Below, one piece after another: positions 31,120 to 43,615 of a stretch of 64,000 bases of DNA; position 1 is the first letter of the stretch; each line of letters opens with the position of its first letter. The position numbers and the translations under genes are program-made. Location of the stretch: positions 62,001 to 126,000 of the forward strand of contig OU015679.1 in the NCBI GenBank assembly GCA_907165275.2, written 5' to 3'. This stretch comes from Zygaena filipendulae. Taxonomy: Eukaryota > Arthropoda > Insecta > Lepidoptera > Zygaenidae. Below the pieces are notes generated by a model, which was not told where the DNA came from, made no database searches, and worked only from the letters and a program-made list of their open reading frames with translations.

Positions 31120-33184
31120 TGTGACGACCCATAAGGTCCTACAAAATTTTTTTGGTTATAATTAAAAACTTAAATAATTATTAAAGTATAGAAGATAATA
31201 AAATACACCTATAAAATTACATTTAAAACATCTTAGAGGACATTGCGGTACAAATTACATCAAAAACAAATTTTAGTACGTTTATCAATAATAACTCTGA
31301 AACTGAAAGAGATAGGGCAAAATATTATATGATAGAAAGTGCTTGTATTAGGGAATACCAAATGTATATTGAATTTCGAGAGTATAGGAGCAAGTTGGAA
31401 AACACGAATCCCCGCCTCAGGCGTCTCAGTGAACGCACCGCCAGTATCCACGAGCCGTATATCTACGGGGAATACGGAGGTAAAAAAATGTCCTGACGAC
31501 AAAAGTTTGTTGGGAAAGTAAATTGATAATAGTGTAATAATAAACGAATGCGCTGGGGAGGGAACGTCTAAGGGACAATAAATATAATATTATTGCACAT
31601 TTATCAAACATAAAATTTATTTTCTCATACAAATTTTTTAATAAATAATATTCATCGTAATAGTACGTCGTGGTCGAGCGGTCTGCGCGCAGAACGATTT
31701 ATCGGTTTGTGCAAGGATTCGTACAGGCGACCTGAAAGTTTCGTCATTACGCATTGTGTCCTGATTGCGTTGTGCAGAGGCGAGCATGCGCGATTGTGAT
31801 ACTTGGTGATCGCATGAAAGCGTATGTGGGCCGATGCGCCTCGTGAACGAGATGCTTTGAGTACAATATTTGTATTGATTTTTATCATTACAAAAGACGG
31901 TTCGTTACGAATAGTCTTGTTGAGCGAGCGATAGCGTGGAGTGATTTAATGTTTTTGTGCGAAGGTCTGTCAGTGCACTTGACGTCCGTTAGGATATCTC
32001 GAGTGTAGACCTAAAAACATTCGTCACGAGGAAGGATCTTCAAATCACAGTACCAAATAGGCTCGAAGCAAACGGAACTCTAATCTTGAACGGTTGGACA
32101 TTGCACGTCGCGAGCGTATGATGGCGTAGATGGGTAAAAATCCGCGCCTTGAGTCATCTGCGCCGTGACGAGTTTCGTTGTGTGCCCTTACCTTGAATAA
32201 CAACGCCTTCCGTGTTATTCAATCTACATATCACCGATGCGGCTGACTGGAGATGCCGGCCCTCTCCTACACCAGGGAAGGGTTGTTCGCTCTTCTTTCT
32301 GTTTTACCTTTCTTTTTATTATAAACATTACTGATGGGCCAATGCGCTCTGTGGCTCGATTGCTGGCTGCGGAGACAGACTGGAGCTACTGTGACTCGCA
32401 ACCACATGTATGCTTACGTAGGTCCCTGCGCTTTGCGATCGAGACCGTTGTGCAGAGGCTGGGGGATCGGCTGTTGGCGACCTCGTCGCTGACGCTAGAT
32501 TCTCGGCAACCATTGTGTTTTTCAACACGATGTGCTTGCCAATGTTCTGATGTGGCAGAACGAGTTGGATGCCCGAGTGGGTTCACAGGGGAGAGAGAGC
32601 CATTCAACTCTACAGCTACGGCTAGGCTACGGCCTTACTGCTTGCAGTATGACAGAGAGTTCATCAGCTGAAGTTCCAGGTTCCAGGGAGAGATTGGTCT
32701 CCGATAACACACACATACAATTTTGGATCACTGTGCTGGGGTTTGGTTTGTGGTGGTCCCACCCAACCCTGGTCTTCGGGCTGGCACATATTCAAGGGCT
32801 CACCATGGCTCCAACGCGGCGGTAGTCTTCGGACTGGGGACGTACAGTCTCCTCACTGGATTCCTGAAACGGACGCTGGTGAATGATCTTAGATGTAACC
32901 ATCTAGAATGATCCTCTACCTTGTGAAACAGGTTAGGGGAGGTGACGAAGGCATTGTGCTGGATGGTCATCACCGTGGAATAGCGCAGGAGGGGCTATAC
33001 CACCTTCTGGCGAATACTTATGTATTAACTGGAAGCCTTACCTTCGGTTTGACGTCGGGATTGGTTGCAGTGCCACCAATCATTTTACTTAGTACTTGAG
33101 GTTCCTGTGGCCAATGCTTGCGCCATGCTGAGGGGACAAAATCTGGTCGACCTTGGAATAGAATCGTCTGGGTGGTTTATTATA
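31120..33184 (+). repeat. 5' LTR of element B, left part
   Basis: It begins TGTGACGACCCATAAGG and runs to the TA target of the mariner. Together with 48552-49198 it makes about 2.71 kb. Against the 3' LTR (57928-) it differs at a few percent of sites in the first 200 bp, so B is clearly older than C or Bel-1. It holds a 144-codon frame (32237-32671) and a 97-codon frame (32532-32825) that recur in the G1 and 3' LTR copies; no known domain is recognised in them. Confidence 0.88.
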
Positions 33185-33628
33185 CAGGGTGTAAAAAGAC
33201 CGGCAACATAACAGCTATGAATCCATATAAAATAGTAATTAAAGTTATTCTGCAGTAAAAATATTGTTGGGAAATCTAATTTTATTTTTAGGTTAAAAAA
33301 AAATTATAATTTACAGCGCGCAATGTACTCGCAAATCTACACCACAGTACCTACTAACGCCTACACTGTCCGACGGCGACGAGTCTACCCCGATCGCGCC
33401 TGCGCTCATCGCGCGTCGGCCGACCGGTCGGGCAACCCGACCGCGGCGCGTGCATACCGCGTCACCGAGAGCGCATTCAAATTAGCTAAATACCTACTTC
33501 GATGCTATTTGGTTTCGGAACTAATAACTAGGTAGCCCGCAACTACATACACAAGAAAATGTAGAATTTAGGTACTATCAGTATGATTTAATTAGGTGAT
33601 TTGTTTACAACGCTAAGTACTTACTTAC

Positions 33629-34307
33629 CTACTCGTCGGCTTCTTCAGGAACTGGTCTCTCGACTCGAACGAGGCACTGTTCGAATTGACGGCCTTCTTC
33701 GTGGATGCATGTTCGCGCTCTCAATAAGGTATTCTGGTGCACCAGCTGCAGAATACCTTCCTGTTCCGACTGTCGCTTGAATTCTTCAAACACATCCACA
33801 ATTTTTTGCCTCATTGTACCGGCATCGGTGCAAGGGCGGTCGTAAACGCGATCTTTGACATGACCCCATAAAAAAAAGTCCAAGGGTGTCAAATCTGGAG
33901 ACCGCGCCGGCCAACCCTGTGGGCCATGGCGGCCGATCCATCGGCGCCCGAACAACTCACTCAGCCTTTGTCGTACTGGAGCCGTCGTATGCGGCGGTGC
34001 TCCGTCGTGCTGAAACCACGTCAATTGAACCAAAGGAATATCATCTCGGTCCAAATCGTTCACTATGTTGGCGATGTGCTTGTTTATAAAATCCAGATAC
34101 GCCGGTCCGGTCATCCTGGACGGAAGAAAATACGGACCGAGAATCCTGACTGGCCGACTACACCCGCCCACACATTCCACTTCCATCGTACCTGAAATCC
34201 CGTTTCCTGGGTTTGGTACGGATTGTACGGGCTCCACCAGTGCTCATTCCTTCGGTTCCACATGCCGTTATTTGTGAACGTACACTCATCTGTAAAGATG
34301 ATGCGCG
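33629..34307 (-). pseudogene. Mariner DD41D transposase, catalytic C-terminal part
   Basis: The cut-and-paste transposase core. The first catalytic Asp is in IFTDECTFTNNG (about 34290), read in one frame. A frameshift near 34150 leads into the frame with GPYFLPSRMTGPAYLDFI, the second Asp in WFQHDGAPPHTT and the third in SPDLTPLDFFLWG. There are 41 residues between the second and third Asp, so DD41D instead of the DD34D of classical mariners. The C-terminus ends VPEEADE. DD41D spacing is known for rosa/VISITOR-type elements. It is separated from its N-terminus by the 530-bp repeat at 34313. Confidence 0.87.
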
Positions 34308-34312
34308 ATGTA

Positions 34313-34842
34313 GAATAGAATAGAATAGAATAGAAAAAAGTTTATTTGATACCATAAAGATAAAATAAGTACAATCGTGAGACTTAAACCAGAATAGTTG
34401 GTACCAAAATGGCTACCACTCAGCATTATGCCGTGGCACTAAGTTCCACGACGCTGATTTTCAGTGGCGACCGTAGAAGGGAGATGGCTTCACACTACAA
34501 ATAAGACCGTCCACAATCTACATTTCTTAAGATAATTTAAGTGGAGATAATTTAAAAAGTAAAAATAGAGTAAGTATATTATAAAAAGCTAAGTAAATTA
34601 TCATAATGTATGTTGCGGGGTATGCCTAAGAAGACTTAATATATAATCAGAAATAAATCCCTACTAATAATACAAATGCGAAGGTAACTCTGTCTGTCTG
34701 TCTGTCTGTTGCGCTTTCACGCCCCAATGGCTCAGCCGATCATCGTGAAACTTTGCATACACGTTGTCAGGGGTACAGGGAAGGACATAGAGTACTTTCA
34801 TCCCGAAATTTCCGCGGGAACTCCGAACTTATCGCGGGTAAA
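34313..34842 (-). mobile_element. 530-bp interspersed repeat with TCTG microsatellite, copy 2
   Basis: It is flanked by ATGTA (34308-34312 and 34843-34847); removing it restores the mariner codons. It matches 25014-25581. On the minus strand it ends in a CTATT repeat tail (plus strand gaatagaatagaatag). The TCTG run (about 34690-34707) is shorter than in copy 1. Confidence 0.8.
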
Positions 34843-34847
34843 ATGTA

Positions 34848-35330
34848 AAACCAGGGCTCACACTTTCCCGCTGAAGCAACCAACGGCAGTAACTTAGTCG
34901 TCGCGCGGCGTCACCTGGAACAAGAGCCTGGACATTGTGGATCTTGTACGGACGCTGTTGATCTCTTTTCAGTACCTTCCATACAGTGGTATGAGATACG
35001 ACATGCCGCGCACGATTCCCTCGTTGCCGCCGTAGTACCTACACGCGAGGCCGTCCGCACTCCTAGTCGAGGGTTAGCCCTCATTACCGCCAGTATTGCT
35101 TCTTCAGCCGCAGCACGTACTGGCCTGCCACCGCCCGTTGCAATAGGCACGATCGGTTGGTTGTCCCTCACGCGATACACGGCTTGTAAAATCACGCGAG
35201 GGTTTCGAGGCTGATGGGCATCAGGATATCTAGTACCATATTGACGAAGAGCTTCGGCAAGATTTCCTTCAGCTCTGCCATAACAGTAAAGCATATTCAG
35301 ATACTCTTCAGCTGAATAATGATACGACAT
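34848..35330 (-). pseudogene. Mariner DD41D transposase, N-terminal DNA-binding part
   Basis: It starts MSYHYSAEEYLNMLYCYG at 35330. It reads as paired helix-turn-helix domains: NLAEALRQYGTRYPDAH, then a GGGRPVRA hook and NPRLGVRTASR. A frameshift near 35010 moves the sequence to a frame with TVWKVLKRDQQRPYKIHNVQ, which is the usual linker before the catalytic domain. It recognises the terminal repeats in this family. Intact helices but broken frame. Confidence 0.83.
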
Positions 35331-35655
35331 CGTTCACTCTCTCTTGTCACAACTCACAACACAAACAAAATACCTATCTATCAAAAGAAAACTAAATAAA
35401 AACACAACTGCACTCAAAACACTCATACCCGGGAAACACTGTTCATTCGGAGACGACCGCGATTGAACTAATTTACCTAGATTTATTCGCAAAAGAACAA
35501 GTTAGTACCTACTTTACGTGACTACAGACTAGAGATGTCCCCACGCAAATTATCCCCGTCCGATTCGATAAATAATTTATTTTTTATTTTTGGAAAGTTC
35601 AATTAATTTATTACAGATTAGATTACTACGAACTTAAAAATAATTCCTTATAAGT
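35331..35655 (-). other. Mariner 5' non-coding part
   Basis: AT-rich upstream region of the transposase on the minus strand. No coding or clear promoter element is seen. It ends at the CR1-like insertion. Confidence 0.55.
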
Positions 35656-36894
35656 AACGATCTCTTGAATCCCTTCCAGTCTGGCTTTCGACCTGGTCAT
35701 AGTACGACTACGGCACTTGTTGAGATCGGTGACGATGTTCGACTGGCTATGGAAAATAAGCAGCTTACTGTTCTAACATTGCTGGACTTTAGTAACGCAT
35801 TTGGCACGGTGGACTTTGACATTATGCTGCAGCTACTAACTTCTCTTAACATGTCTGCATCGGTTATCGGTTGGTTCCACAGCTATCTGTATGGGCGCCG
35901 ACAACGCATCCGCCTCGATGATACTCACTCTGACTGGTGCATTACATCGGCTGGTGTACCTCAAGGTGGTGTCCTGTCCCCTTTGCTGTTTAGCATCTTC
36001 ATTAACTCCATTACAAATCTTCTCACTTCTTCCTATCACCTCTATGCAGATGATTTACAAATATATACTCACTCCCACCTGATTGACCTCCCTAAAGCCA
36101 TAGATAAAATAAATGGTGACCTTGATCGGGTTCGATTGTGGGGTGAATCGTTTGGTCTCAAGATAAATCCAAATAAAACTCAGGTAATTATCATAGGTAG
36201 TCCTTGGTTTACCTCTAGGGTTGATTACGACACTTTGCCCCCAGTAATGTTCAACGGCGTGCGGTTACCATACAGTGACACAGTAAAAAACCTAGGCATC
36301 TACTTTAATAGATCTCTGACATGGAGTAAGCAGGTGGCTGAAGTCAGTCGTAAAATTTTTGGTGCCTCAATTTCCCTGAACCGCCTTCGATACCTTCTTC
36401 CAACAGCCACGAAGATTGCGCTTGCACAGACCCTTCTCCTTCCCATTTTGGACTATGCTGACGTCGCCTATTTAGACCTTACCGAGGAGCTACTCAACAA
36501 ACTTGAGCGACTGCAGAACCTATGCATTAGGTTCATTTTCGGACTTCGAAAGTTCGACCATATTTCAGAGTTCCGCGCCAGGCTTGAGTGGCTCCCCATC
36601 CGCCGTAGAAGAGATGCTCACATACTTTCCCTCCTCTACACAATTTTGTTCCACCCAACAACCCCACCTTATCTTAAAACACGCTTTAATTTCCGATCTT
36701 CCATTGTTACCCGCTCACTACGCTCTTCAGATAATCTGTTTCTTGATTTTCCATCCCATTCTTCCGATTTCTATACTCACTCCTTTACCATCGAGGCTTG
36801 TCGTCTATGGAACTCCCTTCCCGTGTCTATACGTTGCGCCAGGTCCATCGCAGTATTCAAGAAGCTGGTCAAGCAACATTTTCTTAACATGTAG
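35656..36894 (+). pseudogene. CR1-like reverse transcriptase, C-terminal two thirds
   Basis: An open frame of about 410 codons lacking the endonuclease and the N-terminus of RT. Motifs: FQSGFRPGHSTT, LLDFSNAFGTVD (first Asp), GVPQGGVLSPLLFSIFIN and catalytic YADDLQIYTH near residue 128. Then GLKINPNKTQVI, NLGIYFNRSLTWS and the C-terminal region with RLWNSLPVSIR common to CR1/Jockey-like ORF2. It stops at 36892. The remaining part is uninterrupted, but the element cannot work without its front half. Confidence 0.88.
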
Positions 36895-37565
36895 CTTTTA
36901 ATTGTGCATTTCTGATATACTTGCACCTACATGCAGATTTGTACTTTTTTTCCTATTTATTAATTATTTATTTACCTGTATCTTCTAATGTAATTATATA
37001 TTTAATCATCATGTATAATTATCTATTTGCTATTCATTCTTCTGATATTTACTTTGTGTGTGTTCAGCGGCTACTTATGTTTATATATATTATATAATAT
37101 GGTTGTATCCAACATTAATGTTACTATATTTTTAATTATTTTTCTATTTTATTTATATATTTATTTCTTTTTATTATTAAGTATTATTATTATTATTATT
37201 TTTATTTTATTCTTTTTTTATATTTATTTTTGTGGTAAATATCGATTACTTATTTATTTGTTTGTCTCTTATTGTTGTTGTTTTGTATATATTTATATTG
37301 TGTATGTATACGAAATGTACTGCGACCCCACAGCACCACCCACCCTTATACTAAGCTACTTGTATTTTTAATTTCACTTTCACTCTTTTTTTTGTTTTTT
37401 TTTTATCTTTCTAGTTAAGTAATATAAGGAAAGGTTGCCTGGAAGAAATTGCTTTTAAGCAATAAGGCCGCCCTTTGTTGCCTGTATTTTTCCACCATGT
37501 ATTTTTCTTTTTATATTTATGTTTTTGGCGACAATAAAGAATATTTGATTTGATTTGATTTGATT
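35656..37565 (+). mobile_element. 5'-truncated CR1-like non-LTR retrotransposon
   Basis: It begins inside RT and ends in a 670-bp AT-rich 3' UTR with a TTTGA repeat tail (37553-37565) just after an AATAAAG word. 5' truncation and a short-repeat tail are typical of CR1/L2-like LINEs. It lies within the 5' region of the mariner. I could not find a clear TSD. Confidence 0.83.
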
Positions 37566-37691
37566 AATTTCAATACACAAATAATGAAATTGATAAAGAA
37601 ATAAGTCGGTACTCAGTGTAAATCATCATCCAGTAATTTAATTTGAAATGATAACGCATTAACAATAACTAAGCGTCATTTATTAGCAAAG
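37566..37691 (-). other. Mariner 5' region between CR1 and Bel-2
   Basis: 126 bp of AT-rich DNA with no feature other than the terminal CAAAG (37687-37691), the left target duplication of Bel-2. Confidence 0.5.
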
Positions 37692-38067
37692 TGGAGTAGC
37701 CCGGATAGAGAAATCCGGGCAATGAGGGGTGTGGATGAGAAATAAGGATAAATACCTTTGAGAGCAGGTGCTGATTCTCCTTCGGTTCTTCTTCGCGACG
37801 TTTCTATCACACTTAATTTTAATTACACCATCAGTCAGTACACTTATTACACTAGGCCTAGTTTTGCGGTGCGGTGCGGTTTTTTGTTTGATGCGCGGGC
37901 GCGGAGCGGTGTAGCTCGCCGTGGCGGCGGCCGTACTCTCGGGTCGAGGGAACAGATGGAGCTGGGGTGCGTGATGGGGATGGAATCAGTTATAAGGGAT
38001 ACAGATTCCATATATTAGGTATAGAGGTAGGTCGAGTGTAGGCGTGTGTGCATATGCGGCGCAACCA
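37692..38067 (-). repeat. 3' LTR of Bel-2
   Basis: 376 bp. It matches 46939-47326 with a few differences and fewer copies of the GCGGT repeat near position 170. Confidence 0.9.
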
Positions 38068-38414
38068 TACTCCCCGGCCTTGGAGTTCTTACTCCAACAT
38101 GAATTAAAAGTTACGCGGTAAGTACAATGACAACCCTTTGACTATTGAGTCTTAAAGATGAGCGAGCGAGTAAGTTATCATAAGAGAAGAGGTGAGGTGA
38201 GATATTTCACTCTCTGTGAGAAGTGAAGTGAGGTCCATTACGATAATAGATTAGCGGTGAATTATATTATAAAAACTAAAGGTGCGGTTTTATAAGAGGG
38301 GTGCGGTTATAAGAGAGATGCGGTTATAAAACAAAGGTACGTATATTATTTAAAAACTAAAACAAAAATAAAATATATAATGTAATATTAATAATGATAT
38401 AAATAAGCTATATA
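38068..38414 (-). other. Bel-2 3' UTR and purine tract
   Basis: On the minus strand a purine tract, AAGGCCGGGGAG, lies immediately before the 3' LTR. The rest is non-coding, with a GATGCGGTTATAA-like word repeated about three times near 38280-38335. Confidence 0.65.
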
Positions 38415-40502
38415 CTATTGAGTGGGAAGAGGACATACGCGGGTAACAGGTCGCACGTAACTACCTGTCCTAGTCCTTAACTTCACAACGCGGACTATGC
38501 CGTCATTACCCAGATATAGTTCTTCTATCACGGCAAGAGGCCAAGCGAGCGGTGGGACATTGTCTTCGCGGATAATTACAACCTGGTTCAACTTTATTGG
38601 ATTAGAGGGTGTGTTTCGATTTTGCGATTTCGCGTACAGCAGCGAGACATTCAAGGCGTGAGCATCTAGCGGGCCTATGCGTAAGTATATCACTGCGCCG
38701 TAGCAACATTCGCTGGCGTCAGCGAAACCGAGTAAGGTAACGTATGAATTTTCGACTATCCCTACGTGACGCGGTATTTTAATATTAGCGAGGTTTTCTA
38801 ATTCCGTTTCTATCTGATTCCAGGTGTTCGCGATATCTGGAGGAGCGTCGTCATCCCAGGCGAGTTCGCGATCCCAACACTCCTGAATAAGAAGCTTCAT
38901 CCCGGCGGTTAAAGGAGATAAGAGACCGAGAGGGTCATAAAGCGATGCGGTTTTTGCGAGTATACTTCGTTTAGTACATTTTTTTGTGTTTGAAATGGTT
39001 TCTACGCGGAATGTAAAATAGTCGTGGGCGGGGTTTCCGAATCTGAATTAAATTTAATATCTTTAATAACGCGGCGTTGCTCTGGAATTTGTTGTAAAGA
39101 TGTAGGCGAGTTTGAAATCCATTTGGTTAAATTAAAACAACCTTTTGAAAATAAATTTACGAGTTGATGATAAAGTTCGAGCGCTTTTTCGTCTGACTGT
39201 ACATAAAATCGTCTGTATAAGAGAACTTTGAGGCAACAATAGCGGCCTCAGGATATTTATCACCTTCGTCGGTGATCAGCTGGCGGACGACTCGCATGGC
39301 AAGGTACGGTGAGCATGCTAAGCCGAATGAGACGCGTTGAAACTCATAAGTTTCAATGGGATCTGAGGCGTGAAATCTAAATAATATTCTTTGGAAACAG
39401 CGGTGTTCAGTTTTTACTTTTAACTGAAAAAACATTTTTTCTAAATCAGCTGATATGACAACGGCGAAAATTCTTAAATTTATAAGTAAGTCAAAAATGT
39501 TGGATTGTAGATTGGGTCCACAATGCAAGATATCATTAAGACTTTTCCCTGACGAGGTTTTACTACTAGCATCTAGTACGATGCGTACTTTCGAGGTGTC
39601 TTTATCGGGGCGGTATACTGCGCGGTGCGGAATATAATAAGCGAGAGGCGAGGTTGCGGGTTCTGAGACTTTATTTAAAAAATCCTTATCGAGGTAATCG
39701 TTAATAGTAGCATTGTAGCTAGCGCGTAAATTATAATCCGAGTCTAACTTCCGTTCGAGGGACAACAGCCTCCGTTTGGCTGTCTGGTATGAGTTACCGA
39801 GTATGCTAGGATCTTCGCGGAATGGGAGTGAAACGGCATATCGGCCGTCGGGGTCGCGTGAAACATGTTTATTAAACATTTGTTCACATTCGAGGTCTTG
39901 TGGACTGTATAGTTTGCGGCTTTGAACAGATTCTAATTCCCAAAATTTTTGCAATGAATTATTTAAATTAAAATCAGTAGTGTTGTTAGCAATAAAGGCG
40001 TGCAGCGCACGTTTTGTATTTTGCGATGAGTAGGTATCACATTCAACAGCTGATCCCATAACTAAATATCCGAGAGTGGATTGAATTGCGACTGCAGAGG
40101 AGCCGGGGTGAATAACCTTTTGCGATAACAACAAATGTGGGAAAAGACCTGAACCTATGAGGCAATCAACTTCCGAGGGTAAATAAAATTCGTTGTCAGC
40201 TAGAGCAACGTCTCTAAAGAATTCTAAAGTTTGCATACTCAGTCTCGAGGTAGGTATATTACTTGTTATTCGTTCAACAACCGAGGCTTTAATTGTGTAT
40301 CTATAACGCGTATCGAATTTCGATTGAAAAGAGAGGGTAGTGTGACCTAGAATTGGTTGAGCTGTCACACCGATTCCTTGAACCAACGAAGGTTCGTAAG
40401 TAATCATCAGATTGAGACGATCACAACAAGGTTTTGTGATAAAATTGGCGGTTGAACCAGTATCCAACAATAAGCATATTGTTCTTTGAACGTTCGCGGT
40501 AT
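38415..40502 (-). pseudogene. Bel-2 protease, RT and RNase H fused to the polyprotein tail
   Basis: Read from 40502 downward. The protease site is LLLDTGSTANFITK. RT has VRIVLDASSKTSSGKSLNDIL, VISADLEKMFFQLKV and a catalytic box YTDD. The frame breaks near 39157; the connection KCTKRSILAKTASLYDPLGLL follows in another frame, then RNase H (GFADASECCYGAVIYLR). At about 38605 the sequence jumps from RNase H straight to NQVVIIREDNVPPLAWPLAVI, the end of BEL polyproteins, and stops in RVCPLPTQ. About 580 residues, including the whole integrase, are missing compared with Bel-1. The element is dead. Confidence 0.88.
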
Positions 40503-41320
40503 TTAAGGGGCCATCGGGTCGCTAAACTCCAAAAAGTACATTGTTTCTTTCCATTTTTCGCCATCATTTCTTGAAGAAGGGAGAATGGAAAAAATATATG
40601 GTGGAGTTGAATAGTTTATGTATCCATTTTGATAGATCAATACACGATTTAAATAACTTCGCTCGATAGAAAAAATATCCAAACATAGCCATTTTTGACA
40701 CTTTGAATTCATTTTATGACGAAAATTATATGGAACATGATTTTGAAACTTACACGATATATTTTATCGCAAACCAAGTAATCCATTTCACAAAAAAAAA
40801 AACGATAAAATTGCATTAATTTAATGTTTTACATAACTAATTGTTATCACGGGCCGGCGCGCTTCAGTGTTTCAGCTCCCCACTGCGACCCGCAGTCCAC
40901 TCCGACACACTGACAAGGAAGGACGTCTGCCGAATTTTGCGCGAGTGCTGCGGCACCATTTACGTATCTAATAATTACGTAGTACGGAAGCCCATAGAGG
41001 ATTTGTGGATTTGCTAAAGCGCGTCAGATGAACATAACCTTGCACCATTGAGTACCTCCACCAAATATAGGTCCTCTACACTGGTGGGTGCGTAGGATAA
41101 CCAATCAAATTAGTAAAAAAAATCGATAACTCGGAATACTCGAGCGCGTCAGATTAAGATGGTGGGTTAATTACATGTTGAAAAGTGTGTATATGAATAA
41201 TCTGACGATTTGAACCAGTGTTGGCATTAATCGATGAATTTTTTAATCAATTAGTTAATTTGATTAATTTTAATCAGATTAGATTAATCACGATTAGAAT
41301 TAATCACGATTAAAAAAGAC

Positions 41321-42975
41321 CCAGACCCATCGTGTTGGTACTCAAACTTCTTGTTTTCGTGTTGTCTATGTGATCACGTGGTTAAATTTTCAAAAGCTTG
41401 TATCTCGGAAACTACGAGTCCCAGACCCATCGTGTTGGTACTCAAACTTCTTGTTTTCGTGTTTTCTATGTGATCATGTGATCAAAGTTTTAAAAGCACA
41501 TATCTCGGAAACTATGAGTCCCAGACCCATCGTGTTGGTACTCAAACTTCTTGTTTTCGTGTTGTCTATGTGATCACGTGGTCAAATTTTCAAAGGCTTA
41601 TATCTCGGAAACTACGAGTCCCAGACCCACCGTGTTGGTACTCAAACTTCTTGTTTTCGTGTTGTCTATGTGATCACATGGTCAAATTTTTAAAAGCTTA
41701 TATCTCGGAAACTACGAGTCCCAGACCCATCGTGTTGGTACTCAAACTTCTTGTTTTCGTGTTGTCTATGTGATCACGTGGTCAAATTTTCAAAGGCTTA
41801 TATCTCAGAAACTACGAGTCCCACACCCATCGTGTTGGTACTCAAACTTCTTGTTTTCGTGTTGTCTATGTGATTACGTGGTCAAATTTTTAAAGGCTTA
41901 TATCTCGGAAACTACGAGTCCCAGACCCATCGTGTTGGTACTCAAATTTCTTGTATTCGTGATGTCTATGTGATCACGTGGTCAAATTTTCAAAGGCTTA
42001 TATCTCAGAAACTACGAGTCCCACACCCATCGTGTTGGTACTCAAACTTCTTGTTTTCGTGTTGTCTATGTGATTACGTGATCAAATTTTTAACACAAGA
42101 ACAAGAAGACAACACGAAAACAAGAAGTTTGAATACCAACACGATGGGTCTGTGCCTCATAGTTTGCGAGATATGAGCTTTTAAAAATTTGAACACGTGA
42201 TCACATAGACAACACGAAAACAAGAAGTTTGAGTACCAACACGATGGGTCTGGGACTCATAGTTTCCGAGATATGAGCTTTTAAAAATTTGATCACGTGA
42301 TCACATAGAAAACACGAAAACAAGAAGTTTGAGTGCCAACACGATGGGTCTGGGACTCGTAGTTTCCGAGATACCAGCTTTTGAAAATTTGACCACGTGA
42401 TCACATAGACAACACGAAAACAAGAAGTTTGAGTACCAACACGATGGGTCTGGGACTCGTAGTTTCCGAGATATGAGCTTTTAAAAGTTTGATCACGTGA
42501 TCACATAGATAACACGAAAACAAGAAGTTTGAGTACCAACACGATGGGTCTGGGACTCGTAGCTTCCGAGATATGAGCTTTTAAAAATTTGATCACATGA
42601 TCACATAGAAAACACGAAAACAAGAAGTTTGAGTGCCAACACGATGGGTCTGGGACTCGTAGTTTCCGAGATACCAGCTTTTGAAAATTTGACCACGTGA
42701 TCACATAGACAACACGAAAACAAGAAGTTTGAGTACCAACACGATGGGTCTGGGACTCGTAGTTTCCGAGATATGAGCTTTTAAAAGTTTGATCACGTGA
42801 TCACATAGATAACACGAAAACAAGAAGTTTGAGTACCAACACGATGGGTCTGGGACTCGTAGCTTCCGAGATATGAGCTTATAAAAATTTGATCACGTGA
42901 TCACATAGATAACACGAAAACAAGAAGTTTGAGTACCAACACGATAGGTCTGGGATTCGTAGTTTCCGAGATATA
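41321..42975. repeat. 100-bp satellite in two head-to-head arrays (giant inverted repeat)
   Basis: Units recur every 100 bp exactly: the word CCAGACCCATCG starts at 41321, 41421 and so on to 42021 in the left array (about 7.7 units). Its complement GATGGGTCTGG recurs every 100 bp from 42143 to 42943 in the right array (about 8.8 units). The turn lies near 42092 with almost no spacer. Each unit holds TGTGATCACGTG. Variants repeat every 200 bp on the left and every 300 bp on the right, so higher-order units exist. Tandem 67-codon frames here are a by-product of the period. Confidence 0.93.
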
Positions 42976-43579
42976 ATCAAAAAAAAAAAAGCACCACCTC
43001 GTCATTCTCGAGCGCAGTTAATTTATTTTTTATTTTGAAGTAAATCACTCAAGGATAGCGGGAAAAATGTAATCTGCCGATTCCCATAATCCGAAGAAAC
43101 AAAAATCGTCTATAAAGTTGAGAACTATTCTTCACTCTGCCTTTTTTTTCCTTTTTCTCTATCTCTCTCTCGCACCGTCCTCACACTACTTTCCGTCGCT
43201 ACGACGTCATCACAGCATATCACGGCACTAAACGTGTCAAAATGATAACTTTTTTTAAGTCGGTAAAAATGCATACTAAAATAATTGAAGGTAAGTATTA
43301 TATATCATCGAATTATAGGTTTAACTATATCCTTTCACTTAAATGTAATTTTTAACCGACTTCAAAAAAGTTGCGGTAAAGGTAGGTGTATTACTCCGCT
43401 CGCACCTTTCTCTCCCTTTCACTTTTTGTGTATCTCTCACTGTCTTGCATCATTCCCACGCTGCTGTCCGTCGCCATGAAATATGTTTTTGTGAACAAGA
43501 AATAGTTCAAAAAGTTATTAAACTTACGTCAGAAATAAAAAAAAATCTTAAAAATAAATCATAATTTTTTTTGTTAGCA

Positions 43580-43615
43580 GAAAATTAAAAATTAAAAATT
43601 AAAAATTAAAAATTA
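43580..43615 (+). repeat. AAATT microsatellite
   Basis: About five tandem AAAATT/AAATT units inside the 3.7-kb TTAA element. Confidence 0.7.

Noticed and set aside
41370..42704. Series of about 67-codon frames (MITWSNFQ... type) on both strands
   Set aside because: They arise from a 100-bp period without internal stops in one frame. Overlap and spacing simply follow the satellite, and no domain is recognisable.
41321..42975. CRISPR-like appearance of regular repeats
   Set aside because: Units are contiguous 100-bp satellites with no unique spacers, inverted at the centre, in a eukaryotic transposon.
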